Source of the DNA: Conchocele bisecta
Taxonomy: Eukaryota > Mollusca > Bivalvia > Lucinida > Thyasiridae
Length of the DNA stretch: 64,000 nucleotides
Assembly: GCA_029237695.1 (NCBI GenBank)
Contig: CM055265.1
Location: 68,359,903 to 68,423,902 of the forward strand
Direction of reading: 5' to 3'
The position numbers and the translations under genes were made by a program. This document shows positions 1 through 11,935 of the stretch, in pieces. Positions within the stretch are counted from its first letter, which is position 1. Every line of letters starts with the position of its first letter. Below the pieces are notes generated by a model. It did not search any database. It saw nothing but the letters and a program-made list of their open reading frames with translations, and was not told where the DNA came from.

Positions 1-251
1 CTTATATTTTATTGGATATTTGACGTATGGTTAAAACAAATCAGTGGTGGTATTATATTCGGCACTGCATGCATACTGGGGACGAAGTCGAATAATATGA
101 TACAGTTTACAAGAAATATAAATACGCACGTATCAGAATAAGTCAATTACAATTGACATTTGACAGGACAGGAAGTATTTTGTCAACAAACAAATGCTAA
201 TAACAGGCTAACGGTTTTATCCCATGCCCCATCCCCTCAAGTTTAACTCAC

Positions 252-409
252 TGTTGGCACTATGTATAGCTGCCTCCACTCCTCGTTCTCATAAAACTCG
301 AAATCGAGTAACTCGGCCTGCATAAACTCGTCCACTCTCTCGCGCCAGGGGACGTAGTCACCGGACACGGTGCGGCAGGCTCTGAACATCACGTCTAGTC
401 TTTCCATGG
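252..409 (-). CDS. Exon of unidentified minus-strand gene (possible first coding exon)
   Basis: Read on the minus strand, an acceptor-like TTTCAG precedes CCATGG (strong start context) and an open frame of 52 codons that ends at ACA followed by the donor GTGAGT. The peptide begins MERLDVMFRACRTVSG and is rich in acidic and aromatic residues near its end (ELLDFEFYENEEW). Codon use looks coding and the exon continues off the left edge of the window. I do not recognise the family. It may be the first coding exon with an untranslated exon further right, perhaps near the promoter-like DNA at 3090-3340; that link is inference. Confidence 0.55.
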
Positions 410-871
410 CTGAAATACATTCATTGGATACACTTAAATATGAAACAGATTATTTGTTAGATATGCGCAAACGATGATACAACTGCCTAGTAAAAACATA
501 TTGCTTCGTTTAGGAACCCAATCGTACATAATTAGCCGCCAAATATACTCGTACATATACTTGGATATAACAAAAATATCGAATGAAATAAAATGGCATG
601 ATTCGTTATATACGGTTATAGACAATAGTTAATATATCATGATCCTTTACCATTATAATGAATCACCTGATCCATAGGAGGGTGATTAGCAATACTTCAT
701 ATATTGAATGTTTAATAAATTAATTTCGGGCGAGTGAGTTTCTTAAAAATTCAATATGTGAACCATTACTTTCTTATTGTTTTGCCCGCACCTTCGCGTA
801 CACATGTCTGTTCGAATGCAGCCCCAATTTCGCTTTTGACATGCGATACTATAGCTACTACCACGTGTTTG
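410..871. other. AT-rich non-coding DNA
   Basis: Nothing gene-like is visible here beyond the pyrimidine-poor region upstream of the minus-strand exon. Short open frames show no coding character. Confidence 0.5.
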
Positions 872-1561
872 ACCGTTTGATAACGAAGCGCAAAAGAGAA
901 TGCGTGCCACGTGAATTTCTGACAACAAGCCGTGACGTCTGGTCCGAAATATAACTTTTTACTTATTGGTACATTTAATGAATTTTTGTTATCGATATTG
1001 GCGTAAGCCGCAATGTGTGATTACTGGAGATGAAATACTATGCTTTCATTGGTCGAGAAACTAAGTTAAGCAATACACTTATATAAAATGCAATTTAATG
1101 CCAAACATTAGATCTACATCGAAATGGGAAGCGTTTTGTGAAATCGCACAACACTTATTGGCCGACAAATATATTGTGATCTCCGTGGGGTGGATTTGGT
1201 AACCAGGGGACGGTGTGCTCACATCGGGAATTAGACAGTCAACGAAATCGCACGATCGGGAAGTAGACAGTGAACATTTCCGGTGGTGTCTGTACGGCGT
1301 TGGTATAAAAAGACGCCATGCATCTCACTACCCTCGTGTATTAGACACATATTTAATTCAGATATGAAGGAATTAGATTCTGTCTAATTCGAGTGGTCAT
1401 GTCCGCCGCACTCCAGGCCGTGGAATGGTCATTAATTTCAGCATTTTCTCTTGTAAATGCGATTGCGGTACTACTATATTGAAATATTCATAATATGGAA
1501 GTCAACCTAAATGTATAAAGTATATACTATTTGAATGACCAGTATAGTGAATGTGCCATTG

Positions 1562-1840
1562 CAGGCGCGGATACAGAAATAATTGCAGGGGGGGGGGGGT
1601 GGGTCTGTAATTAAAATTCGGCATAGCCGACCTCCGCGAGCGCGAAATGTTAAAGTAGGGGGGTCTGGGGATCCTCCCCCAGGAAATTTTTAGATGCCAG
1701 ATCGCCGCAGATGCGATTTCCCGACACCTAGGCCACGAAAAATCATCCAACTATTCGAGTATTGTAGATTTTCGTCTTTTTTTTTTTTTGCCGAGAGCAG
1801 GGGGGGTGGCTCCCCCCCCCCCCCCCTGTATCCGCGCCTG
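1562..1840. mobile_element. G-rich hAT-like MITE with 5-bp target duplication
   Basis: Inverted ends CAGGCGCGGATACAG and CTGTATCCGCGCCTG bound 279 bp with long G and C runs. The 5-bp direct repeat CATTG lies immediately outside both ends (1557-1561 and 1841-1845). A second element with the same ends and its own 5-bp repeat is at 14039. CAG...CTG termini fit hAT-type elements; the family assignment is inference. Confidence 0.75.
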
Positions 1841-2369
1841 CATTGTCATTATTATCTGGACCTACCTATCAATAAAGTGAGTGATACATTCTATATGTGC
1901 CACTTACTATTAGTACTTTAAAGACATAAGATGCAATAACTATACATGTGTAATGTGTATAGAACTACAATGACTCACATTTTAAATTAACACAAGTGAA
2001 TAAAAAACATTATATGTGTCTATTCATTGACAAAGAACGAACTGTCTATGAACAGCAATATTGATTATTACGAAATGCTATATATATAACTGTATGATAT
2101 GTAAACTGTTACTGAAGATGGAGTATACGATTATGTTTGGTTCAGAAGTAAGAAAACAGGACATTTTAGTGAAGTAATCAAGGATATTTATGTATTTACA
2201 TGTATATGCGCATCCTCATAACCCTACAAGTGAGTGATCTCATTAGTTACAAATATACAAGAAGAGTAAACAATCAATACTACATGTGTGTCAACTACAG
2301 CCTGAAGGCTTTGAGATTTAAGATTGAAGATACTTTAGTCTAAAAGAGGTCTTGATCATTTTCTAAATG

Positions 2370-2438
2370 CAGTGGAACCTCTCTAAACCCGACAACATGG
2401 GAGGTCCCCAGGGAGTCCGGTTTATAGGGGTTCCACTG
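2370..2438. mobile_element. Tigger/pogo-like MITE (family W)
   Basis: Short foldback with ends CAGTGGAACCTCTCTAAACC and GGTTCCACTG. It resembles pogo/Tigger terminal repeats (TA target). Copy B keeps only a few bases of it, suggesting deletion there. Related copy at 11101-11168 and fragments near 11275, 35089 and 42336. Confidence 0.6.
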
Positions 2439-3089
2439 TTATAAGCACTTGATGACCAATTGCTGTCATTTTCAATCATGAACAGACAGTACAATGAAAT
2501 AAATTGTATTGAAACCCACATAAAGTAAACACAATGGGGTCCCACTAGAATTAGACAGAATCTAATTCCCTCAATTTTGTTAAGCGTGTGCGACGCTGGT
2601 CACTTTTCATATCAGAATTATATAGATGTATTATAACAAATCCAGCATTTGGTAAGATTTTCAGTGTATGTTCTTGTACTCTTGCATTAGCTTCAAAGGC
2701 AATATTTCAAATATTATTTGATGGAATGTCATCAACTATTTAAATCCTTTTTAGATTTAATGTGTTTAATAGACAAACTTTTCACGGCAGCAACACCTTT
2801 CTTGTATTCTTGTATTAGTGTCAATGACACAGTCGGTCTCTCGTGTAATCTAGAGAAAACCTGGAACAAAACGTGTAACAAACAGTAGTGACAGTAGTGG
2901 GTGGGGTATGTTAGTAATAAAACAATAACAATTATTTCCGATAACGTAAGGAACATCACGGCACGCCTTATTCTGTCTTACCTCTGTATACGTAAATCGC
3001 TATGGTGGCTATATGAACAGGAATTGTTGAAACTCTGGTGCTGAAATCCGTGATATTCGCAAAAATAGTGAGATATTTTGGAAAGCTGT

Positions 3090-3340
3090 CTGTCTCTTGG
3101 TAAACAAGATGGCGACAATAACAACGACGTCGTGACGCCATAGTAACGTCAACGTCGTTGGCGCCATTTTTGTACCGGAAGTCTGTCAGCGCATAATGTA
3201 ACCGATCAAGGGTATGTTCGTCCCAATGATGGTTCGCCCCGGAAATATTTTCCCGGGAGTATTGCAATGATGGCCGTGGCTGGAGAAATGTGGAGTATCG
3301 CATTAGAGAACATTATAAGTGACGTCAACGTCGAATTCGC
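3090..3340. promoter_or_regulatory. CpG-rich promoter-like segment in copy A
   Basis: In an AT-rich setting this stretch is CpG-rich and holds AAGATGGCG (3107-3115, YY1-like), several GACGT and ACGTC steps, GGCGCCATTTTT, CCGGAAGT (3175-3182, ETS-like) and the full CRE palindrome TGACGTCA (3320-3327). This set is typical of housekeeping promoters. The minus-strand exon at 252-409 could be served by it. An open frame on the minus strand (2968-3303) is not kept in copy B, so I treat the stretch as regulatory rather than coding. Confidence 0.4.
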
Positions 3341-3467
3341 GTAAGCATCTAAAACTGGTATAAAGCATACAAGTCAACATGCACAGTCTCTGAACTGCCT
3401 ATGCAGCCTCACATACAATCTGCCAGGATCTACAATGTTCGCTGGGGGCGGTTGGGAAACATTACTG

Positions 3468-3754
3468 CAGCCGATTTCATCAAAATTGCAAAGTATTCTT
3501 ATCTAGCAAAGTATACTTTGAGGGAGTAATCATTTATTTTTCCCGAAATGAATTATTTCATATAGAACTAAGGACTGCATATAATTATTTGATGATTAAA
3601 TTGAATTTATGATATTATCACGGCCAAAATGGCTGTGATAATGTAATAAATTCAGTATAATAAAATTAATAAATTTATCCTTAAATAGAAAATTTCTCCC
3701 TCAAAGTATACTTTGCTAGATAAGTAAGCTTTGCAATGTTGGTGAAATCGGCTA
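3468..3754. mobile_element. Foldback MITE family A, copy 1
   Basis: Long inverted ends (CAGCCGATTTCATCAA... / ...GGTGAAATCGGCTA) with the inner motif AAAGTATACTTTGAGGGAG and a central palindrome. CTG flanks both sides (3465-3467 and 3755-3757). The matching place in duplication copy B (10431-10433) is uninterrupted and has a single CAG, giving a true empty site. Five further copies lie in the window. Confidence 0.85.
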
Positions 3755-3815
3755 CTGGTTCATCTAGCTAACACTTTGGATACGTATCAAACTGCAAATG
3801 GGTGTCTGTTCTAAT

Positions 3816-4487
3816 TGTATCTATCTCAGACAGGCCCACTTGTACGATATATTTGCCGTATGGCGAGTTAAGAACTGCTAAAAATGACCTTTCTATGATT
3901 TAACCGATCTTGTTATCTTTCAATTTATTTTGTACTTTTAGCTTTTCAATATGTTCATGCTTCGTGTGTTTATCCGTTTCGCCCTATCAATCTAGTTGCG
4001 GGCAGTGACTTGCAGAGTTACTGCTCGGAACTGTCACCTATCATACCGATATCCTCCTATACGGTGGCAATTGAGCTCCCCAACCCTCATTCCGTCATTA
4101 CACAGATCCATCTGGTTCGACTATACTACGAGTTATTAATAAAAATCAAATAAATCAAGATTGTAATGTTGTAATGGATATTATTGTGGTGTGGTGTGGG
4201 GTTGTGGGGGTGGTACGGGGGTTGTGGTAGACGGGTGGGTGGTGGTTGGGTGGGGGAGGGTGTGCAATCGCCTGTGATCCAACCTACTTCTAAATCAACG
4301 TTGCCTTATGCTAAGTAATGAACACAATTATACTTCTGAAACTGACTCTATGATGATCCCGTGTCGATCGCCGATATTGATTTCGAATTTTGTGACCAAT
4401 TTCCACGTCATTTATCGAAGCTATTGTATTTTTAGAAATCAATATCGGAGGAAAACGGCAATGAGATAATGGAAGACACCGAAGAGC
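3816..4487. other. Non-coding DNA with a G/T-rich tract
   Basis: No gene seen. Positions 4189-4261 are almost pure G and T with many GGG and GGGG runs, so G-quadruplex formation is possible on this strand. Confidence 0.5.
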
Positions 4488-4617
4488 CGTTTGACACCGA
4501 AGCGCACACGAGAATGCGTGCTATGTGAATTTCTGACAACAAGCCGTGACGTCTCGTTCGAAATATAACGTTTTACTTATTGGTACATTTAATGAATACA
4601 TTTCAAATCAAATCAAA

Positions 4618-5740
4618 ATGAATTTGAATAGCGAAAACGACAAAACACACATGAGACTGAGTAGCCTAACAGCCAGCAGTACACCTGTGTCAAAAAGAAT
4701 GAAGCAACAGGAACAATCCGCAAATTTATGCCCAAGACGCGAAATAGAAATTCAAGCAATGGATCCAAGTCTCATCTGCTCTATGTGTGCAGCTCGTTAC
4801 TGTCTCAAATGTACAAACATTCCATTGTCACTATACCATGAAATTGAAGACAACGAAATTCAAGGCTTTTCGTGGCACTGCTCGAGCTGCAAAGTTTCTC
4901 TCCCGACACTCAAGATTATGAACCAAACGATAAAAGATATGGACACAAAACACGAGCACAGATTCAAAAGTTTAGAAACAAAACTTGATAACCTCGATAC
5001 AGTAATAACAGAAAAGGTCACAAAAGAAGTGCAATTGCTAAAAATAGAAGTAGTGGAAGAGATCAGTACCGACATAGATCAAGTTATAGACAGAAAAATC
5101 AAAGGATATGAAGACCAACAACTACGCGCGTCAAACATAATCATCTACAATCTCAACGAAAGTAGTGAGCAAAACCCGGATATCAGACGCCAAAAATATA
5201 TCGAAAACTTTAGCGAAATAGCAAGAGACATATAGGTGTACCTGATGTAGAAATTAAATCAGCTTTTAGATTGGGAAACAAAGTAGAGGGAAAAACAAGG
5301 CCACTCAAAATAGTGCTAGAAAGCAAACAAAAAAGAAAAAACTTGTTAGAAAATGCAAGGTACATACAAACTGAAACTGTTGAGTTCAAAAAAGTCATCA
5401 TCGCAAGGGACTTAACTCCAAAGCAACGCGACGAATAAAAAAAGCTTAGAGCTGAACTCCACACAAGACGAAATGCAGGAGAAATCGTTACCATCCGACA
5501 AGGGAAAGTTATCAAGCGAAAGCAACAGCCAAGGCAAAACATTCCACAGAACCCAAATGCTAATGGTCATCAAACAAGCATGCACAACCATAACCCAAAC
5601 ATACAACCAAACTACTCAGGTCACGGCATGGATGGGCTAAACTTGGACATATCTAGCATCACTGTTAGCGATGAAACCGTTCTGGGGGGAATACCCACAC
5701 AGCTGTCAGGTGCACACGGAGGGGGTACGTTAGGTCTGTA
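4618..5740 (+). pseudogene. LINE ORF1 (PHD-like finger, coiled coil), frameshifted
   Basis: I start at the ATG at 4618 because the frame upstream of 4596 is host flank shown by copy A. A Cys-rich finger (LICSMCAARYCLKC, then a His/Cys pair HCSSCK) is followed by a charged helical stretch and an RRM-like part (SNIIIYNL). The first frame stops at 5235. The matching sequence goes on in the next frame from GVPDVEIKSAFRLG, meets a stop after LTPKQRDE near 5438 and continues to about 5740. ORF1 proteins of this kind bind nucleic acid and LINE RNA. Confidence 0.8.
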
Positions 5741-8646
5741 GGATGCATGTTTTAGTTTTAACAAGGAAACCAGTGACTTAAACACCTCGCAGATCAATAT
5801 TTCCACAACATTAACTAATACCACACTGGGAAAAACAAACTTAAAAGTAATATATACCAATGCAGACAACCTGTTAAACAAAATGGAAGAATTTAGTACA
5901 TTAATAAACATTGAAAATCCAGATGTCATTGGCATAGCTGAAACTCTTCCAAAACATACCGCAATAAAACCCGTAATTGAACACATGGAAATCCCGGGTT
6001 ATGATATATACACAAACAATTTAGATAATCATATACATAAAGGATGATTTAATAAAAAGTGAATTAAATATAATAGACGAAGAAGTAGAATCTAGCTGGT
6101 GCCAAATAAAACTGAAAGATAAAGATGTTTTGGTAATAGGGTGCATTTACAGAAGCCCTAATAGTAAGATAGATGCATATGAAAATATAGATAGATTAAT
6201 AAAAGTAGTAAAACATACAAAACCAACACATATTCTTATAATGGGAGATTTCAACTACAAAGAAATCAAATGGAAAGAAAAAACTACAAACGTCAGTGAA
6301 AACCACCCAGCAACATTGCTTCTCGAAAAAATTAGAGATAATTACCTCCACCAACATGTACAAAACTTTACTAGACTTAGGGGGAATGAAACTCCTCACA
6401 CTCTGGACTTAATCTTCACAAACGAAGAAAATATGATAGACACTATAAGTTACCTACCAGGTCTATGGAAAAGTGACCATCTGGTTTTGCAATTCAATTT
6501 CGCTTGTTACACTCTATTCGAACCGACATCACAGATACGCCACAACTTCTACAAAGCTGATTATATATCTATCAACAACAAATTAGAAATCATAAACTGG
6601 GAGACTAGGCTTCAGGGGGAAAATACCGACGAAATATGGGACTGCTTTGCCGATATACTAAATAAATTAATTGATGAACATATACCAGTGAGCAATGCAG
6701 ACCCAAGTAATCGACCACGTCTACCCTGGATGAACAGAGAAGCCCTATCAGTAATCAAGCACAAAATAACAATGTGGAAGAAATATATGCACTGTAGAAC
6801 TGAAAGAAACTATGACCTATATCTAGCCGCGAGGAACACAGCAACCACAGAAACTAAGGGGGCAAAATATAAATATGAGCAAAATATAGCAGAACATATC
6901 AAAGACGATACAAAATTATTCTGGAAATATGTGCGTCAAAAATCTAAAACAAAAGTAATAATAACCGAACTGGAAGACGAAAATGGTATACCGACGGCAG
7001 ACAACTTAGAAAAAGCGAACATATTGAACCATTTCTTTATAAGTGTGTTCACGGACGAAAATATTCATTATATACCGAACTTCGAAATTAAACATCACGG
7101 TGATCCCCTAGATAATATAACAATAAATCAAGAAATAGTCAAAAAAGTACTAGATAAACTTAAACCAGGGAAATCACAAGGACCTGACGGCTTACATCCG
7201 AAGATACTGAAAGAAACGGCACACAATATAACTGAACATCTGACAGAACTGTTTAAAAAATCACTATCTGAAGGAGCAGTACCGAATGACTGGAGAAAAG
7301 CAAACATCTCGGCCATCCACAAAAAAGGAAGCGAGAAAAAAGCAGAAAATTACAGGCCAATAAGCTTAACATCAGTAATCTGCACAACAATGGAGAGAAT
7401 TATAAGAGATCAAATAGTAGAACATATGGAGTCTATTAACCTCTTCAGCAAATATCAACACGGATTTCGAAAGGGCCACTCCTGTGTCACCCAATTAATC
7501 GAAGTTCTTGAAGATTGACGGAAACGCTTGATCAATCAGAAAGTATAGATGTAATCTTTTTGGACTTTAAAAAAGCTTTTGATACAGTACCACACCGTAG
7601 ATTAATAACCGAATTAAAAGGATACAAAATTGAGGGAACAACTGTAAACGTGGATAGAAATGTTTCTAAAGAATAGGATGCAAAGAGTAGTCATTAAGGG
7701 TGAAATGTCGGAATGGTCATCAGTGGGAAGTGGTATTCCACAAGACAGTGTATTAGGTCCAGTATTATTCCCGGATGTAGTAAAAAACATTATTAAAATG
7801 TTTGCGGACGATACAAAAATATACACTGTCTCAAAAGATACCGATAACAAAATTAGCTACAAAACGATCTAGATAAACTGAGTGATTGGTCAGAAAAATG
7901 GCAACTACGTTTTAACGCTTCCAAATGCAAAGTAATGCACATAGGCAGACAAGATGAACATCACACATATTCAATGAACGATAGCGATCAAGATAAAAAA
8001 AAAAGTAACACCAAGTGAGGTGACGGAGGAAAAAGATCTTGGAATTGTAATCGACAACCAGCTGAAATTTACACAACATATAAATACAAGTGTCAAAAAA
8101 GCGAACAAAGTTCTAGGAATCATCCAACGATCATTTTCATATATGGATAGAACTATGTTCCTCCAACTTTACAAATCACTAGTAAGACCATATCTAGAAT
8201 ACGGATCGCAAGCATGGTCTGTCGTATACAAAAAAGAATGTATCGCAATTGAAAATGTCCAAAGAAGAGCCACCAAAATTGTAAAATCAATCAGCCAAAA
8301 ATCGTATAGCGAAAGAATAATGGAACTAGGTCTACCATCACTCCAATACCGAAGAGTAAGGGCCGACATGATACAAGTTTACAAAATAATAAACAACATC
8401 GATCATATAGACAAAGAAAAAATTATTCCAATCATTCATTCAAGAACAAGAGGTCACCAGCAAAAAGTATTCAAGAGACAATTTCGCCTAAACATAAGAA
8501 AAGGTTCTTTCAGCCAACGAATAGTAAACGACTGGAACAACTTGCCCGAAAATGTAGTTACCGCGGAAACAATAAACCAATTCAAGAATAGACTGAACAA
8601 AGCCTGGAAGGATAATGACATTAAATTTGCTCCAGACTGTTACTAG
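5741..8646 (+). pseudogene. LINE ORF2 (endonuclease + reverse transcriptase), broken
   Basis: Endonuclease part: YTNADNLLNKMEE, VIGIAET, then a frameshift with apparent small deletion near 6030, then GCIYRSP, LIMGDFN and the later SDH-type motif (KSDHLVL). Reverse transcriptase: KSQGPDGLHP, YRPISLTS and KYQHGFRKGHSC in the long frame 6130-7518. One missing base at about 7517 turns GATTGG into GATTGA. LDFKKAFDTVPH lies in the next frame, then GIPQDSVLGPVLF, the catalytic FADD (7801-7812) and the thumb region to the stop at 8646. At least four frame breaks are visible. Confidence 0.85.
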
Positions 8647-10059
8647 TAATCTATTGTGTCAACTGTTGGCAGGGCTTGTCCTGTCACACCGACGACATCG
8701 ACGACATCGACGACACAATACATATATACACATGCAAATAGTTTTAACCGATACAAAACCGATACAAAACAAATGTGCGCAGTACAGGAAGACATACCAG
8801 TGATCAAGAAAAATAATAAAAGATACGTCTAAGAAGTCAAAGGCTTACTACCGACGTTGGATACAGTAAGATTCAGTAAGTAAGATTTAATCGATATTGG
8901 CGAAAGCCGCAATGTGTGATTACTTGAGATGAAATGCTATGCTTTCATTGGTCGAGAAACTAGGGTAAGTAATAAACTTATATAAAATGCAATTTAATGC
9001 CAAACATTAGATCTACATCCGGTGATGGAATTGGGAAGCGTTTTGTGCAATTTCAAAACACTTATTGGCCGACCAATATCTTGTGATCTCCGTGGGGTGG
9101 ATTTGGTAACAAGGGGACGGTGTGCTCACATCGGGAATTAGACAATCAACGAAATCGCACGATCGGGAAGTAGACAATGAACATTTCCAGTGGTGTCTGT
9201 TCTGGTGTTGGTATAACAAGACGCCATGCATCTCATTACCCTCGTGTATTAGACACATATTTAATTCAGGTATGAAGGAATTAGATTATGTCTAATTCGA
9301 GTGGTCATGTCCGCCGCTCTCTAGGACGTGGAATGGCCATTAATGTCAGCATGTTCTCTTGTAAATGTGATTGCGGTACTAAATTAGTCTAAAAAGAGGT
9401 ATTGGTCATTTTCTAAATACAGTGGACCACTTTGTTCCATTCTTATAAGCACTTGATGACCATTTGTGTCATTTTCAATCATGAACAGCAGTACAATGAA
9501 ATAAATTGCATTGAAACCCATATAAAGTAAGCACAATGGGTCCCACTAGAATTAGACAGAATCTAATTCCTCAATGTTCATTAGACGCTGGTCATTTTTC
9601 ATATCAGTAGTATATACATGTATTATGACAAATCCAGCATTTGGTAAGAATTTCAGTGCATATTCGTGTACTCTTGCATTAGCTTCAAAGGCAATATTAC
9701 TCTTGGAATGTCATCAACTATTTTTTTTAGGGAGGGTGGCTTTTTTGTTATTGATGAAAAAGTACTTACGATTAAATGATCTTTAGATGTAATTTATTAG
9801 ATGTGTTTAATAGACAAACTTTTCTCGGCTGCAAAACGTGTAACAAACTGTAGTGTCACTAGTGGGTGGGGTATGTTAGTAATAAAACAATAACAATTAT
9901 TGCCGATAAACGTAAGGAACATCACGGCGCGCCTTATTATGTCTTACCTCTGTATATGTAGATCACTATTGTGGCTATATGAACAGGAATTGTTGAAACT
10001 CTGGGGCTGAAATCCGTGATATTCGTAAAAATAGTTAGAGATTTTGGAAAGCTGTCTGT

Positions 10060-10310
10060 CTCTTGGTAAACAAGATGGCGACAATAACAACGACGTCGTG
10101 ACGCCATAGTAACGTCAACGTCGATTTGGCGCCATTTTTGTACCGGAAGCCTTGTGTCTGCGCATAATGTAACCGGCCAAGGGTATGTTCGTCCCAATGA
10201 TGGTTCGCCCCGGAAAGATTTTCCCGGGAGTATTGCAATGATGGCCGTGGCTGGAGAAATGTGGAGTATCGCATTAGAGAACATTATAAGTGACGTCAAC
10301 GTCGAATTCG
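10060..10310. promoter_or_regulatory. CpG-rich promoter-like segment in copy B
   Basis: Counterpart of 3090-3340, with AAGATGGCG, GACGTCGTGACG, GGCGCCATTTTT, an ETS-like CCGGAAGC and the CRE TGACGTCA (10290-10297). Small indels shift every reading frame relative to copy A while the sites remain, which favours a regulatory over a coding role. Confidence 0.35.
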
Positions 10311-10490
10311 CGTAAGCATCCAAAACTGGTATAACTCATACAAACTGCACAGTCACTGTACAGACTATGCAGCCGCACATACAATCTGCCAGGGTCTACC
10401 ATGTTCGCTGGGGGCGTTTGGGAAACATTCCAGGTTCATCTAGCTAACACTTTGGATACGTATCAAACTGCAAATGGGTGTCCGTTCACC

Positions 10491-11935
10491 TTATCTACTG
10501 TCTGTTCCACGTTTTTGTGCCGACGAAGTGTCCGAGTCTTCCACATTTGATTTCACCCTATCTGTTCCAGCTTACATACGCCAACATACGTCTACACTAT
10601 TCTGGTACTCATTGTAAACGCTACTTACATAGGCGTCTCCGTTTTCAATATTTAATGTATTTCTGCGGTGTGTTGACCCGTTCCACCATATATATCACCA
10701 TGATCACTGGTGTTGCAGTCCGCGCCGGCGTAAAATGTTCCACGTCGAAAAAATGCCCCAGTTTCCTGACGAGATACCACTCCGCCCTACATATAGATAT
10801 TACATAAACAAATGTTTTGCGCCGGTTACCATGGTTACTAGACGAACATGTGTTTATGCCATATATTCTGCATGTAGCTGATTGGGCATTCGTCAGCAAT
10901 CCGCGGCGCCTATTTCGACGTGAACATTTTACTCTGGAACTGTAGCACCAGTGTCTATGTCATTTACAGCCACCACAATTGTACAACATCATTGCCTTAT
11001 ATTATAAGCGAACTACTAGTCTGAACACATGTGGATTTGTCATATAAAGTCATCTAAAAGTAAATGAATAGAAACGCGCAATTTCCAGTACCACAATATA
11101 CAGTGGAACCTCTCCAAACAGGACACCATGGGATATCCCAGGGTATCCGGTTTAGAGATGTGCCACTGTAAATCAAGAATATGAGCACTCCTGGCGTTGT
11201 CATCATCAACACGAAGTATATTCAGCTGAGAACTTAATAATGGTGAAAGTAAACAGGTGTATTGCGCGCAGTTTCCGGTTTAGAGAGGTTTCATTGTATT
11301 AAAATAGCCTAAATGTGGCGACAATTTTGAATATTCTAATTTACAAATGACTTCAAAATTCATTGTGGCCATAAAATTATTACTGACTTAGTGTTCCTAA
11401 CAGAATGAAAAAACATAAAATAATTATAAGTAAAGTAAAAATAATCAACATTACATCCAATAACTTTCGAGTTTTTGGATAATATGGCCATTTTGAAATA
11501 AACACGCTCGTTGGGAAGAAGAGTGTAAACATTGATGTTATTTTCGGATTCATCAACTAAGTACATATTTCAGGCTAAATATTGATCTTCGGCGACCATC
11601 TTGAATATTTGAATACTTTCAACGTTAGAGACGTCACAGCAAATCGAGTCGCTTTTTATATGCCCCATAAAACAATAATCACCAATAAAACCTGCTTTGT
11701 CGGATTGTTCTGTACTGGTATGCAAGTACTGGCAAAATAGCGTGAATTTTGCACTCATTTGACCGATTTTCACTTATTGACCCCACAAATGACATTGACC
11801 GACACCGGATTCGTGTTCAGGATGATATAATGCATTGATTTAAAGTAGTCGTTGCTTTTGCTTTCTCGGGATGAACAGAAGTAAGGTTTATGGTTGCTTG
11901 TCCCTCTACTATATGATATTCATTGCCAATGTAGC
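10491..11935. other. Intergenic DNA, largely unassigned
   Basis: No gene recognised. Around 10640-10930 the sequence is richer in CpG and holds GTTACCATGGTTAC (from 10825), one base from a palindromic RFX X-box; this is weak evidence of a regulatory element. A pogo-like MITE sits at 11101-11168. The rest is AT-rich. Confidence 0.4.
11101..11168. mobile_element. Tigger/pogo-like MITE (family W), copy 2
   Basis: CAGTGGAACCTCTCC... with inverse end GATGTGCCACTG, flanked directly by TA on both sides (11099-11100, 11169-11170), as expected for Tc1/mariner/pogo insertion. Confidence 0.7.

Larger units (their letters stand above)
872..3815 (+). repeat. Direct duplication, copy A
   Basis: This segment matches 4488-10490 in the same orientation, starting near GAAGCGCA...GAGAATGCGTGC and ending near CAAACTGCAAATGGGTGTC. 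Matches run through 899-1465, 2333-3460 and 3758-3815. Copy A carries an extra block at about 1466-2332 and the foldback element at 3468-3754, both absent from copy B. Divergence is moderate, with several small indels, so the duplication is not recent. Whether it is a segmental duplication or two copies of a larger mobile element cannot be settled from two copies. Confidence 0.8.
4596..8888 (+). mobile_element. CR1-like non-LTR retrotransposon, nearly full length, decayed
   Basis: About 4.3 kb. It holds ORF1 with a PHD-like Cys/His finger and coiled coil, ORF2 with endonuclease and reverse transcriptase, then a short 3' region with GAC-type tandem steps (CGACGACATCGACGACATCG near 8690) and a tail of AGTAAGATTCAGTAAGTAAG. 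The layout fits the CR1/Jockey superfamily. Its ends are fixed by comparison with copy A, where GGTACATTTAATGAAT runs straight on to ATCGATATTGGCG. ATTTAAT occurs on both sides (4577 and 8884 areas) and may be the target duplication. Several frameshifts and stops show it is inactive. Confidence 0.9.
4488..10490 (+). repeat. Direct duplication, copy B, split by a LINE
   Basis: The 5' part (4488-4595) and the part from 8889 to 10490 are continuous in copy A (872-992 onwards) but here are separated by the LINE at 4596-8888. Copy B lacks the 1466-2332 block and the family A MITE seen in copy A. Confidence 0.8.

Noticed and set aside
2968..3303. Minus-strand open frame of 111 codons, with partial match at 9937-10323
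   Set aside because: The two duplication copies differ by frame-changing indels in the middle, and the conserved parts are transcription-factor-like sites; coding is not supported.
4546..4617. Upstream extension of LINE ORF1 to an ATG before 4596
   Set aside because: These bases match duplication copy A (950-992) and so are host flank, not LINE.
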